From DAINRZ01 sp964634885 (GTDB lineage: Bacteria > Bacteroidota > Ignavibacteria > Kapaibacteriales > UBA2268), in assembly GCA_964634885.1 (NCBI GenBank), contig CAZWLN010000003.1:124001-188000 (forward strand): 64,000 nt of DNA, given 5' to 3'. The notes under the pieces are model-generated. The model was given only the letters and a program-made list of their open reading frames with translations. It was not told the DNA's origin and searched no databases. This document shows positions 1 to 8,937 of the stretch, in pieces; position 1 is the stretch's first letter; the number at the start of each line of letters is the position of its first letter. Both the position numbers and the translations under genes were made by a program.

Positions 1-1011
1 AAGCCGCTTTTCAGAAAGCTGCTTTCGAACAGGCTATTGAACAACTTGTTTTTCTTCATTGTTGGTGTGGGCTTAACAGTTATTTTCATCGACAAGTACG
101 GAAAGAATACGGATTTCGGAAACAAACAGCTGTCCACCATTTTCAGCAGGCCTATTGCTGAAAACGGCGGCGGCAGGCTTCTGCCGGAAGCAACTGATAA
201 GGTCAGGGCAGAAAACGCCGGCAGCAGGAACAATCAAAACAGGAATTCATCAGGTCCTTCCGTCCGGTATATTTATCGAAATGTACCTGTACAGCTTGTA
301 CATGACTTCAACTCAGTCAGGGCATCACAATCGGTTGCATCGCAATCGGTAAATAGTGGCAATGGAACATACCGGAATGACGAATTAAGTACCAATATGC
401 CGATTGACAAAACAGAAATAAAACAGGATGAAAAAACCATTATTACTACCGATCTCGATGCAACCCGGTTACCGGCAATCCTGACGGTTCCGGAAAACCC
501 GGCACGGCTTCCGGAAAACCCGGCACGGCTTCCGGAAAAAATTGCAATGGAAGTTAACGGCATCGGAAGCCTGGCCTATTTTCCGGATAGGAAACTCATC
601 AGTGCGAGCGAGCCGGATATAAACAATTTAGCAGTCAATATTGCCTGGTTATTTGACGGGAATCATTCAGCCGGCGTAGAATACGGCGTCGAATCATACC
701 CCATGTTTCTCAGAGAAGCCGATGATTCATATACTCCCGTCAATTCTATGGAGTATTGCGGTGTGTTCTATCAATACAGCTTAGAGCCTATAAATTTCTA
801 CGGTAAAATCGTACCTGATGTACGCCTGTTGGCAGGCTGGACAAAAATCGGTCCTGTCATTAAGGAATCCGCAGGCCTGACATTCTTTCCCGAGACTATG
901 GTCGGTTTCTCCGTCGGCGTGGAAAGCAGCGGTATCATTACACAATACCTGGGTAAAGTGAAATATACCGGCAAACTGGGCTTTTACTATGGTATAAATA
1001 TAAAATTCTAG
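1..1011 (+). CDS. Membrane-anchored protein with beta-barrel-like C-terminal half, 5' end outside window
   Basis: The frame is open from base 1, so the true start lies upstream; TTG at 37 is only the first possible start inside the window. A basic stretch (RKLLSNR) precedes one hydrophobic segment (FFFIVGVGLTVIF), which suggests a cytoplasmic N-terminus, one membrane pass and an exported remainder. A low-complexity linker follows, containing two exact PENPARL copies. The last 150 residues alternate polar and hydrophobic residues, are rich in Gly and aromatics, and end in YYGINIKF, like an outer-membrane beta-barrel. This layout resembles Bacteroidota anti-sigma or sensor proteins with a barrel-like exported domain, but no family was recognised. 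The stop is TAG at 1009-1011. The following lipoprotein gene starts 57 bp later on the same strand, so they may be co-transcribed. Confidence 0.6.
   Translation, partial: KPLFRKLLSNRLLNNLFFFIVGVGLTVIFIDKYGKNTDFGNKQLSTIFSRPIAENGGGRLLPEATDKVRAENAGSRNNQNRNSSGPSVRYIYRNVPVQLVHDFNSVRASQSVASQSVNSGNGTYRNDELSTNMPIDKTEIKQDEKTIITTDLDATRLPAILTVPENPARLPENPARLPEKIAMEVNGIGSLAYFPDRKLISASEPDINNLAVNIAWLFDGNHSAGVEYGVESYPMFLREADDSYTPVNSMEYCGVFYQYSLEPINFYGKIVPDVRLLAGWTKIGPVIKESAGLTFFPETMVGFSVGVESSGIITQYLGKVKYTGKLGFYYGINIKF
490..531 (+). repeat. Two tandem 21-bp units encoding PENPARL
   Basis: Bases 490-510 and 511-531 are identical 21-bp units, followed by the start of a third (ccggaaaa). They encode PENPARL twice plus PEK in the linker of the first gene. 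The reading frame is kept, so copy number could vary without breaking the protein. Confidence 0.85.
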
Positions 1012-1068
1012 AATAATATGCGCGCTATTTATTATAAATAACAAGAAAATCAATAGTTGGAGAATAAA

Positions 1069-2013
1069 ATGAAAATATTTAAAACAATTGCTGTGTTGAT
1101 TGCTGTAATGATTGCCTATTCCTGCCAGGAGAGCACAACAGACCCCTATGTTAAAACTAACGTAATAGACCTGTTAACGAAGAATATATGGGTATATAAT
1201 AAGTCCGACAACGGGAAATTGCCGGAGAAAATAAAAATGAAATTCTATAAAGACGGCACCTGTGGGTTTTACCAGGACAGCACATGGACGAAGGGATCAT
1301 GGACCATCGATTCCGGCTATACAAAGATAGCCCTGATGAAAGATACCGAAACCGATACGGTGACATTGTCAACAGTCAATGATAGTAAGCTTGTAATAAA
1401 AGCCGATATTAACAGCAGCCTTACGACTGTGACTTATATCCCGGAAGTGAACAATTCCGCTCCTCTTCAAATTACCGGCACGGTCACTTTTATGCCTGAC
1501 GTTACCAACACTGACCTGAGTAAGGCTAAAGTTTGTTTAATCTGGATGAATCCTCTCGATGAATTTGAAGTAATTGTTTGGGGAATCGGAACCGTCAATG
1601 CTGCCGAGCGCACTTTCGCCATCAATGTTGACAACAGCGTCCCCATGAGCATGTTCATGGCGCCTTCAACCAAGATAAACGGCTATTTCAATCTCGCATA
1701 TATTGCTCTGATTTGGGACAATACCATTACCAACGGTAAGTATATCAAAGCCGAAGACCTGCAAGCGATGCAGATCGGCATGGTCGAGGAAAAGGCAGTA
1801 ATATTTTTGATGGGTGATTACAAATCCTGGCAGGACATTGATTTCCTGAAGAGTGATTTCGGGCAGGGATATAATTACTGTAAAGGCTGGTACACGAATC
1901 AGCCGGCTACTAACGACGGTTGGGAAGTAACCCCCGTTCTTACCGGCCAGTATCTTAAGGTTGTAAAAGCCGGGGATGCAAAGGAAGGTTTCAAATTCCC
2001 CAACTGGAGCTGA
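1069..2013 (+). CDS. Putative lipoprotein, unknown function
   Basis: I chose ATG at 1069 because GGAG (1059-1062) sits 6 bp upstream; an in-frame TTG at 1057 overlaps that ribosome binding site and is less likely. The N-terminus MKIFKTIAVLIAVMIAYSC is a lipoprotein signal with the acylated Cys about residue 19. After it comes a roughly 100-residue region with a 'W...D...W..D' pattern like small lipocalin-type lipoprotein domains of Bacteroidota (KIKMKFYKDGTCGFYQDSTW, then GSWTIDSG). The second half, about 180 residues, has no recognisable motif and ends GFKFPNWS. About 314 residues. A terminator follows at 2071. Function unknown; envelope location is an inference from the signal. Confidence 0.7.
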   Translation: MKIFKTIAVLIAVMIAYSCQESTTDPYVKTNVIDLLTKNIWVYNKSDNGKLPEKIKMKFYKDGTCGFYQDSTWTKGSWTIDSGYTKIALMKDTETDTVTLSTVNDSKLVIKADINSSLTTVTYIPEVNNSAPLQITGTVTFMPDVTNTDLSKAKVCLIWMNPLDEFEVIVWGIGTVNAAERTFAINVDNSVPMSMFMAPSTKINGYFNLAYIALIWDNTITNGKYIKAEDLQAMQIGMVEEKAVIFLMGDYKSWQDIDFLKSDFGQGYNYCKGWYTNQPATNDGWEVTPVLTGQYLKVVKAGDAKEGFKFPNWS

Positions 2014-2070
2014 TGTCGGGGGCGCTGCCTCATAACGGCAGACAATAATAAAAAGTGCGGGTTACAAACA

Positions 2071-2112
2071 AAAACAGCCCCGTCGTTTGTCCGGCGGAGC
2101 TGTTTTCATTTT
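2071..2112. terminator. Bidirectional terminator between convergent genes
   Basis: AAAACAGC (2071-2078) pairs with GCTGTTTT (2099-2106), enclosing a GC-rich loop. T-rich sequence follows on the plus strand, and the A-run upstream gives a T-run on the minus strand. It lies between the plus-strand lipoprotein gene and the minus-strand Fe-S oxidoreductase gene, so it can serve both. Confidence 0.7.
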
Positions 2113-2125
2113 TATCGTATAGTCT

Positions 2126-4144
2126 TTACTGCTCTACGTTTTCGAGGATTATCTCGGCGATGTCGAGAGTCTTCACATCTTCACGGTCTTTGGCCTTCAC
2201 ACCGTCGGTAATCATCGTCATGCAGAACGGACAGTTCACTGCGATGGTATCGGTACCGGCAGCAAGAAGTTCTTCTGTCCTTTCGATGTTGATACGCTTG
2301 CCTACGGTTTCTTCCATGAACATCTGGCCGCCGCCGGCTCCGCAGCATAGTCCGCGGTCGTGGGAGCGTTTCGGTTCGACGACGTTCATGCCGGTTATGG
2401 CCTTCAGAGTCCTGCGGGGAGCTTCGAATATCTCGTTGTAGCGGCCGAGGTAGCAGGAGTCATGATAGGCAACCTTCTTAGCGCCGTCGGACTGTTTCCT
2501 GATTTTCAGCCTGCCTTCTTCGATGAGTTTCTGCAGGAATTCAGTGTGGTGTATCACTTCGTAATTGCCGCCGAAATCAGGGTACTCATTCCTGAATGTG
2601 TTGAAGCAGTGAGGGCAGATGGTCAGGATCTTTTTAACACTGTAGTTGTTCATAGTCTCGATATTTGCCTTTACGAGCATATCTGCGAGGTATTCGTTGC
2701 CTGTGCGGCGTGCAGCGTCGCCGTTGCACTGTTCTTCGGTGCCGAGAATGGCAAAGTCAACCCCGGCAATCTGTAAAAGTTTCGAGAAAGCAACTGCCAC
2801 TTTCTTTGCCCTGTCGTCGTAGCTGCCTGCACATCCGACCCAGAACAGGTATTCGAATTCGGGATGGTCAGCTGCCGTCTTTACGCCGGTACCTTCAGCC
2901 CAGTCAGCACGTTCTGCCTGGGAGAAAGCCCATGGTGTAGCGTTGTTTTCGAGGTTGGCAAATGTAGGCTGCAGTTCCTGCGGAAAATTGGCTTCCATCA
3001 TTACTAATGAACGCCTCATGTTGACGATGGCGGGAACATGCTCGTTGTTGACAGGACATTCCCTCATGCATGCGCCACAAGTTGTACACTGCCACAGGTC
3101 TTCGACTTTTTCATAGTCGCCGACGAATTTCTTTTCGAGTATTGCCTGTTCTTTTTCAGTTAACTGAACTTCTGTGCCTTCGGGGACATTCTTTGTTTTA
3201 AGGAAGACAGGGCCGAATTCTTCTGTTCTCTTCCTGATCTCAACGATTACTTCGCGGGGACTCAGGGGTTTGCCTGTAATATTGGCCGGGCAAACGGCAG
3301 CACATCTGCCGCAATGTGTACAGGAGAATCCGTCGAAAATGGACTTCCAGGGGAGGTCGTCGATGTCCGACACGCCGAATTTCTCGACGCCTTCCTGCTC
3401 GAAGTCGATCTTCTCAAGTGAGTTGACAGGGCCGGGCTTGGAGAAGAATACGTTCAGAATTGAGGTATAGACATGGAGGTGCTTGGAGTACGGCAGATAG
3501 TTTGCGAAGATGAGTATTGTACCTATGTGCAGCCACCAGAAAACGCTGTAAATCTTTGTGGCAGATTCGAATGTCATCAGACCGCCTATGGCTTTAGCAA
3601 CGGGCCTGAACGCCCAGGTGTCGCCAAAAGCAAGTACCGTGCGGGCTGAACTCTCGAGTATGAGAGAGCAGGTGATGATCAGGATCATCGACAGTACCGT
3701 AACGGCATCGATTACTTCCGATCTGTCCCCCTGCAGCCTTTTGACCCTGATGATATAGCGCCTGATGAATGCGAACAGGACGGCAAAAAAGATGATGACG
3801 GCAAAAATGTCGATAGAAAATGAAATTACAGTATAGACAGGTCCGAGGAAGTTCCACGAAAAACTGCCTGTAATGCCGTGCAAAACGGATTCGGAGGCAG
3901 CGAACAGGAACACCAGGAAGCCCCAGAAGATGCCGGCGTGAACCGGGCCGGCTGCTTTATCCCTGAATATCTTGGACTGGCCGAAAGCAATCTTAAGCGT
4001 GGCGGCCAGCCTTTTGCCGGGGTTGTCCCAGCGTACTTCCGGCTTGCCGATCCGTATTAATTTATACAGCCTGCGGAGGCTAATTGTCAACATGGCCATT
4101 GCAATCACGAAAATTGCAATAAAAACAATCGAATGAGTGCTCAT
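2126..4144 (-). CDS. Membrane-bound heterodisulfide-reductase-like Fe-S oxidoreductase
   Basis: A fusion of a NarI-like membrane cytochrome domain with an HdrD/GlpC-type soluble domain. Residues about 1-240 hold several hydrophobic helices with conserved His (HSIVFIAIF, HAGIFWGFLVF, WWLHIGTILIF). Two 4Fe-4S motifs follow: CTHCGRCAAVCP and CTTCGACMRECP. Next are two Cys-rich CCG domains, the first around FWVGCAGSYDDRAKK with CPHCFNTF, the second around HDSCYLGRYN with GLCCGAGGG and CPFC. Proteins of this type pass electrons between a soluble donor, often electron-transfer flavoprotein, and membrane quinone; no etf genes are in this window, so the donor is unknown. I prefer ATG 4144 over the in-frame GTG at 4153. 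About 672 residues, a normal length for the family. Transcribed leftward into the shared terminator at 2071. Confidence 0.88.
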   Translation of the reverse strand: MSTHSIVFIAIFVIAMAMLTISLRRLYKLIRIGKPEVRWDNPGKRLAATLKIAFGQSKIFRDKAAGPVHAGIFWGFLVFLFAASESVLHGITGSFSWNFLGPVYTVISFSIDIFAVIIFFAVLFAFIRRYIIRVKRLQGDRSEVIDAVTVLSMILIITCSLILESSARTVLAFGDTWAFRPVAKAIGGLMTFESATKIYSVFWWLHIGTILIFANYLPYSKHLHVYTSILNVFFSKPGPVNSLEKIDFEQEGVEKFGVSDIDDLPWKSIFDGFSCTHCGRCAAVCPANITGKPLSPREVIVEIRKRTEEFGPVFLKTKNVPEGTEVQLTEKEQAILEKKFVGDYEKVEDLWQCTTCGACMRECPVNNEHVPAIVNMRRSLVMMEANFPQELQPTFANLENNATPWAFSQAERADWAEGTGVKTAADHPEFEYLFWVGCAGSYDDRAKKVAVAFSKLLQIAGVDFAILGTEEQCNGDAARRTGNEYLADMLVKANIETMNNYSVKKILTICPHCFNTFRNEYPDFGGNYEVIHHTEFLQKLIEEGRLKIRKQSDGAKKVAYHDSCYLGRYNEIFEAPRRTLKAITGMNVVEPKRSHDRGLCCGAGGGQMFMEETVGKRINIERTEELLAAGTDTIAVNCPFCMTMITDGVKAKDREDVKTLDIAEIILENVEQ

Positions 4145-4337
4145 AATACCCACTAAAATTTTAATAATACTTTTTTTCTATTTACATAATGACAGAAAAT
4201 AAAACTAAGGGATTTTTAAGGAATATTAAAGGAAAAAATGTAATCGAAATGGTAAATCTAAATAAATTCAAATGTTTATATCAAGGCATATATATATATC
4301 AATTTTTCTGTTAATTGAATAAATATTATTAATAATA

Positions 4338-4369
4338 TTTCATTAAATACGTTTTATTTATTATATTTG
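4338..4369 (+). promoter_or_regulatory. Candidate Bacteroidota-type promoter for small RNA
   Basis: TATATTTG at 4362-4369 matches the -7 consensus TAnnTTTG exactly. TTTC at 4338-4341, 20 bp upstream, is one mismatch from the -33 TTTG box. No protein gene follows on the plus strand before the terminator at 4414, so the predicted product is a short non-coding transcript. Confidence 0.45.
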
Positions 4370-4374
4370 TAACG

Positions 4375-4443
4375 AATCTGAAACCAGGAATGTCCTGGAA
4401 TTAGGATTCCCCCGGGGGCGGCTGTTTGCCGTCTCTTTTTTTT
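4375..4443 (+). ncRNA. Candidate small RNA of about 70 nt with own promoter and terminator
   Basis: Downstream of the TAnnTTTG box come two hairpins. CCAGGA (4384-4389) pairs with TCCTGG (4393-4398) around a 3-nt loop. A 9-bp GC-rich stem (4414-4422 with 4428-4436, loop TGTTT, two G-U pairs) then runs straight into a T-run ending at 4443. That is a classic intrinsic terminator, yet no plus-strand gene precedes it: the flanking Fe-S gene is divergent and the DUF3800 gene is convergent. A free-standing sRNA is the simplest reading. The family is not recognised. The alternative is a terminator that only insulates against antisense transcription. Confidence 0.45.
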
Positions 4444-5250
4444 ATAGTTCCACAATTCCCAAGGGATGGTTTTTATTTGTTGCTTTATATACTATTACAT
4501 CTTTAAGCTTATTATATATTGTTCGGCCTCCTTTTTTACTGAATGCGGCATTTGGTTCGTAAAGCTGTCTGGCACAATAGCATATAACATCAACATTCTG
4601 GTGAAAAAATGAATTTTGGGAGTCCCTGAAAACAGGATCTTCTATGATGAAATTCAATGTAAGATTCCTGGAACCTCCTGAAAAGTACCTTCTGTCGTTG
4701 GGCACAGGATTGAATCTTCTCATTTTTCTTAGGACCTTGGTTAGTTTCCGGACATCAGTCCTGTCGGTAATAATTATTCCTCTTTCATCCATGTTCTTAG
4801 GTCATTGAAATTTCCATTTCGAATTGTGTTTTCAAATCTTTGAATCAATGCTTCCCATGCAATTTCAAATATATTTGTATCAATACTCTTTCCGTTCTTA
4901 TCAACTGCAATTGTTATTATACTAATATCAAGGTGTGAGTTTGTCCACTTGATACATTGTTTTAAAATATCAATTCTGTCATTCCTCTTGATTCTTACTA
5001 ATTCTCCCGGAGAATTGAGGAAATTTACAGAGTGGATTTCATCGCTTAACCTGAGATTTTTACTTACTTTCAATTCTTTCCTGAACCCGATCATATCATC
5101 TAATAATTTCCGCCATCGCAGTTCATGAATAATCATTCCGGTTAATAAGAAATATCTTGTCGGACTTTTGGTCATTCCGGTATCACCACTTTCATCAACA
5201 TACATTATAAACATAATCATCCGTTTATGTTGAATAAATACAAGTTTCAC
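4442..5250 (-). pseudogene. DUF3800 protein, split by one frameshift
   Basis: Two overlapping frames together make one DUF3800-like protein. The upstream part starts at GTG 5250 or one of the ATGs at 5220, 5214 or 5205. It contains the family-typical MYVDESGDTG near its start and runs to a stop at 4774. The downstream part begins at 4792 in another frame with MDERGIIITDRTDVRKL, equivalent to the second acidic 'DR' strand of these RNase H-fold-like proteins, and ends at 4442. A single-base frameshift near 4780-4800 would restore about 265 residues. Members are linked to defence and retron systems. The GTG start overlaps the anmK stop (GTGA), so the gene is the last in the dapA operon. It may be inactive, or the shift may be a sequencing error. 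Confidence 0.7.
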
Positions 5251-6443
5251 TCTCCGTTCGCGGCAATTACTCCCAACACTGCTTCACGAGACGCTCCCGT
5301 AACCGAAGGCAGGTTGCCGGGAAGGCCTCCCAAGGTCCTGAAGGCTAAATAAGCGAAACACAGCGCTTCCTTACCATCCGATGGTATTCCCAGGCTGTCG
5401 CTTTTAATAATTTCATTACCCGGGATATGCTGTTGCAGAAGTTCCATCAGGAAAGCGTTATCGGTGCCACCACCCGACGCAATCAGCTGCTCGGTTCCGG
5501 GTGCATATTTGTCGATGTTCCGGGCAATCGACCAGGCAGTGTATTCGGTCAGGGTCCTGAGAAGATTGTAAGCCACGGGGCTGTCGGCTGTTTCTACATG
5601 GTAGCGGCTGTCGATGAAGGCGCCGATGTCTTCCGGAAGGAAATCCCGGCCTGTGGACTTTGGAGGTTCAGATTCAATATAGGGAATTGCTTTAAGTCGC
5701 TCCATTAAAATGTCATCGGTGTTCCCGCGGCGTGCCAGCTCCCCGCCTGAGTCGAAGGCAAGTCCGAAATGCTTACCGGCAGCGCTGTCGATGAGGTAAT
5801 TGCCGGGACCGGTGTCGAAAGCCCTGACTTCAGCAGGACTGCAGGACTTCTTCAAAACGGTGATATTGGCGATGCCGCCGATGTTGAGAACGACACGGTT
5901 CTTTTCCGCGTCGCCAAGAAAATTGTAGTCGAAGACCGGTACCAGGGGCGCCCCCTGCCCACCGAGGGCAATGTCGGCCGCACGGAAGTCAGCCACGACA
6001 ATCTTACCGAGGACGGCTGAGAGAGCCGACGGGGAAAATGCCTGGAATGTGCTTGCAGTCCTGATGCCGGCAAACGTTTCGGGCCGGGGGAAATGCCACA
6101 GAGTCTGCCCGTGAACACCGACAGCATCGATCTGCCTGAGGTTGATTGCAGAGTCGGAGCAAAGCCTTTTGACAGAATCAGCATAGATTTCTGCAAGTAA
6201 AAAATGGAGGCGGGACGTTTCTTCGGGTTTCACGGAATTGGTAATTAAGCCGTTAATCAGTCTGCGTATTTCTTTACTGATAGGATAGCTGTCGCAGGCT
6301 TTAAGGCTGAAACCGTGTTTTCCGCCGGCAGCAGAGAATTCTGCGAGGGCAACATCGACACCGTCCACAGAAGTACCTGTCATTATCCCTGCAACAAGGC
6401 GCGGTTTTGACAGCCACTCTTCACATTTTACATTCATGTTCAT
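5247..6443 (-). CDS. anmK: Anhydro-N-acetylmuramic acid kinase
   Basis: Recycles cell-wall sugar by hydrolysing and phosphorylating 1,6-anhydro-MurNAc to MurNAc-6-phosphate in the cytoplasm. The ATP-binding N-terminus reads GIMTGTSVDGVDVALAEF. Further family landmarks are GVHGQTLWHFPRP, VADFRAADIALGGQGAPLVP, NIGGIANITVL, FDTGPGNYLID and ASGGGTDNAFLMELL. Its 398 residues compare with about 370-390 for the family. The start could be ATG 6443 or the second Met two codons in. It follows the phosphatase gene by 33 bp and its stop overlaps the next start, so it sits in a leftward operon. The usual partner murQ (etherase) is not in this window. Confidence 0.93.
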   Translation of the reverse strand: MNMNVKCEEWLSKPRLVAGIMTGTSVDGVDVALAEFSAAGGKHGFSLKACDSYPISKEIRRLINGLITNSVKPEETSRLHFLLAEIYADSVKRLCSDSAINLRQIDAVGVHGQTLWHFPRPETFAGIRTASTFQAFSPSALSAVLGKIVVADFRAADIALGGQGAPLVPVFDYNFLGDAEKNRVVLNIGGIANITVLKKSCSPAEVRAFDTGPGNYLIDSAAGKHFGLAFDSGGELARRGNTDDILMERLKAIPYIESEPPKSTGRDFLPEDIGAFIDSRYHVETADSPVAYNLLRTLTEYTAWSIARNIDKYAPGTEQLIASGGGTDNAFLMELLQQHIPGNEIIKSDSLGIPSDGKEALCFAYLAFRTLGGLPGNLPSVTGASREAVLGVIAANGE

Positions 6444-6476
6444 AGGTCTATCGGTTAATTGGCGGTTTCCTGCCGC

Positions 6477-7736
6477 CTATTCAGCCGGATCGCGCTTGAT
6501 TACTACAAGAGTCCTGTCGTCGGTGTAAACATCTTCCGAGGAGAAAGCCTGTACTTCTGTCAGTATTTTGTATGCAAGTACTTCGGATGTGTCGCTGTGA
6601 TTGGCCCTGACCAACTCGATGAGGCGCTCTTCGCCGAACATCTCATTGGAACCGTTCCTTGCTTCGGTAATACCGTCGGTGTAGAGTACAAGTATATTAC
6701 CTGGTTCCATTGCGAGGTTCTCGACGTCGAACTTCTGGTGCTGCATAATGCCCAGCAGGCCACCGGTAGCCGGCAACAATGTAATCTTGTCGTTAACCTG
6801 GTTGTAATGAATCGGTGCGCAGTGTCCGGCATTAGCATAGAGTATCAGCCTGTTCTTACTCGGTGACAACTCGCAGTAAAACAGTGTAACAAACCTTTCG
6901 TACGGGAAAGTGTCGAATATCAGAGTATTGATGTGTGACATCAACTGAGATATCTTCGGGGTGAAAGCACGTCCCATACGCATGGCGCCGGAAACAAACA
7001 GGGCCTGGATGGCAGCGGGCAAACCTTTGCTGGCCGCGTCGCTGATGACGATGCCCAGGTTGTCTTCTTCCGGGCTGTTGCTTTTCAGGTAATCGAAATA
7101 GTCGCCTCCGACTGCGCTGTCGGGAATACAGACGCCGAAAATCTTATAATCTTTGTATTCGATATAATGGTCGGGAAGTAGGTTGCGCTGAATCTCGGAA
7201 GCTTTTTGTATGTCTTTCTGGAATTTCTTCTGCACGGCTCTCGATTCGAGGTTCTGGAGCGCGACAGAAGCTACGCTGCTGATGATTGACAGGGTTTCGT
7301 AAAAGGACTGCAGTATCTGCGGTGCGTTGAATCCCAGGGCATATTTAAAATATTTGCCGGACTTGAGTTTAACAATTTCCCCCACGCCGGTAGCAGAGTA
7401 GATGACAATGCCTTTCTCGCGAAGGAGTACATCGGTTTCTTCGTGAAGGACGGTACGTTCCTTAACAAGTTTGGAGAATACCGGATGGTCGGCAATTTGT
7501 ATTGAATAGTCATCGGGAATCTTCTCGACATTGCCGTACTGGTAACGCAGGACATAGCTCTTGTCGAGCGTGTTGAGTTCCCAGAGCCTGCCTCCGACTA
7601 TTTCAAAACTGCCGTCCTCGACGATGTGCTTGATGAGCGATTCCAGGAGGGGGATCTCGGATGGATATTTGCCTGTTGTCAACGCTTCGACCAGCTTGAA
7701 GACATCGCGCTGGTTGTAAATATTATTATAGTTCAT
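6477..7736 (-). CDS. PP2C/SpoIIE-type serine phosphatase with N-terminal GAF-like sensor
   Basis: The C-terminal half is a PPM phosphatase of the SpoIIE/RsbU class that dephosphorylates anti-anti-sigma or partner-switch proteins. Metal-binding Asp motifs are visible in SAVGGDYFDYL, VISDAASKGLPAAIQALF, ANAGHCAPI and LVLYTDGITEARN. Residues about 1-170 look like a GAF-type sensor preceding the linker RAVQKKFQKDIQKASEIQR, which is likely a coiled coil feeding into the catalytic domain. 419 residues. It begins 15 bp after dapA stops, on the same strand. No matching anti-sigma (HPK-W) kinase or STAS protein is nearby, so its target cannot be named. Confidence 0.9.
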   Translation of the reverse strand: MNYNNIYNQRDVFKLVEALTTGKYPSEIPLLESLIKHIVEDGSFEIVGGRLWELNTLDKSYVLRYQYGNVEKIPDDYSIQIADHPVFSKLVKERTVLHEETDVLLREKGIVIYSATGVGEIVKLKSGKYFKYALGFNAPQILQSFYETLSIISSVASVALQNLESRAVQKKFQKDIQKASEIQRNLLPDHYIEYKDYKIFGVCIPDSAVGGDYFDYLKSNSPEEDNLGIVISDAASKGLPAAIQALFVSGAMRMGRAFTPKISQLMSHINTLIFDTFPYERFVTLFYCELSPSKNRLILYANAGHCAPIHYNQVNDKITLLPATGGLLGIMQHQKFDVENLAMEPGNILVLYTDGITEARNGSNEMFGEERLIELVRANHSDTSEVLAYKILTEVQAFSSEDVYTDDRTLVVIKRDPAE

Positions 7737-7751
7737 TTTCCTTCATTTCTC

Positions 7752-8645
7752 TTAGTCAATTATCTTAGCCTTTTTCAGGGCGCTTTTCATTTTTTTCTTA
7801 TTAGTGTCAGTCATGGCAGTCAGGGGCAGCCTGTAAACTTCGCTTGTGAATCCGAGCAGGGACATGGCGAATTTGACAGGCAGTGGGTTTGGTTCGACGA
7901 AGTTGAGTTTCATCAGTTCCATCAGCTTGTAGTGCATCTCGCGGGCTTCTTCATAATTGCCGGCCAGGGCAGCCCTGACACATTTACCGAATTCTTCGGG
8001 GGCATAGTTGGAAAGGACAGAGATGACGCCTTTGCCGCCGATGGAGATGATTGGCAGTGTGAGTGCGTCGTCGCCCGACAGAAGTGTGAAATGGGGTGGT
8101 GCGTTATTGATTATTTCCATCATCTGTTCGAGGTTGGCGCTTGCTTCTTTTGTCGCAATGATGTTAGGGCACATCTCCGCAAGCTTGAGTTGGGTTTCAG
8201 GCAGCAGGTTTGTTCCGGTCCTGCCGGGAACATTGTACAGAATGACTGGTATGTCCACATTGTTGGCAATCAGGCTGAAATGCTCAATCAGGCCCTGCTG
8301 GGGAGGTTTGTTGTAATAGGGTGTTACGAGGAGCAGTCCGTCGGCTCCGTGTTCTTTGGCGAATACGGAGAGGGCAAGCGACATTTCCGTTTCGTTGGAG
8401 CCGGTACCGGCAATGATTGGAACCCTGCCGGCAGCGTATTCTACTGATTTGATTATTACCGCCTGTTTGTCTTTCAGCGTCAGTGTGGCGCTTTCACCTG
8501 TCGAGCCGCATACGACAAGGCCGTCGATGCCCTTGTCGATCTGGAACTCGATTATCCTGTTAAGCGCTTCAAAATCAACTTCACCGGTGGGTGTAAAAGG
8601 AGTAATGATTGCTGTAATTGTGCCTTCAAATTTCTGTTTTACCAT
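7752..8645 (-). CDS. dapA: 4-hydroxy-tetrahydrodipicolinate synthase
   Basis: Condenses pyruvate with aspartate semialdehyde, the first committed step of lysine and meso-diaminopimelate synthesis. Visible motifs are ITAIITPFT at the N-terminus, the GSTGESATL pyruvate-binding loop, the catalytic Tyr in LYNVPGRTG and the Schiff-base Lys in IIATKEASANL. ATG 8645 was chosen because GGGAG lies 6 bp upstream; the 12-codon extension to 8681 lacks support. About 297 residues, normal for the family. It is the first gene of the leftward operon with the phosphatase and anmK. DAP feeds peptidoglycan, as does the AnmK product, so a cell-wall theme is plausible. Confidence 0.95.
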   Translation of the reverse strand: MVKQKFEGTITAIITPFTPTGEVDFEALNRIIEFQIDKGIDGLVVCGSTGESATLTLKDKQAVIIKSVEYAAGRVPIIAGTGSNETEMSLALSVFAKEHGADGLLLVTPYYNKPPQQGLIEHFSLIANNVDIPVILYNVPGRTGTNLLPETQLKLAEMCPNIIATKEASANLEQMMEIINNAPPHFTLLSGDDALTLPIISIGGKGVISVLSNYAPEEFGKCVRAALAGNYEEAREMHYKLMELMKLNFVEPNPLPVKFAMSLLGFTSEVYRLPLTAMTDTNKKKMKSALKKAKIID

Positions 8646-8722
8646 TTTTTCTCCCTGAAAATGTAAAAACCTGTATATCAAATTGTTTTTCTACTAAACA
8701 AATAATCAAAAACTGTCCCAAA

Positions 8723-8730
8723 CAAATATA
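8723..8730 (-). promoter_or_regulatory. Candidate -7 box for the dapA operon
   Basis: On the minus strand this reads TATATTTG, an exact TAnnTTTG -7 box, 78 bp before the dapA start. No clear TTTG -33 box is seen upstream of it, so support is partial. Confidence 0.35.
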
Positions 8731-8937
8731 ATTAATTATTACTAATTTTCTATTTTTTATTCTTGTTCGGGGAATGGGAGTGATTTCAGCACGGGAACAA
8801 CGGCAAATAATATTGGTTCGGGTTCATTGCCCGGGGAGGAAGATACTAATCAACTCAATGCCATTGCTGCGAGACAACCCTATCTGCAATTCAATATTAT
8901 CCTGGATTGTGCAATAGATAATCCAAAACACGGAAAA

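Noticed and set aside
4774..4792. Programmed frameshift in the DUF3800 gene
   Set aside because: No slippery heptamer or downstream pseudoknot is visible; an ordinary indel is simpler.
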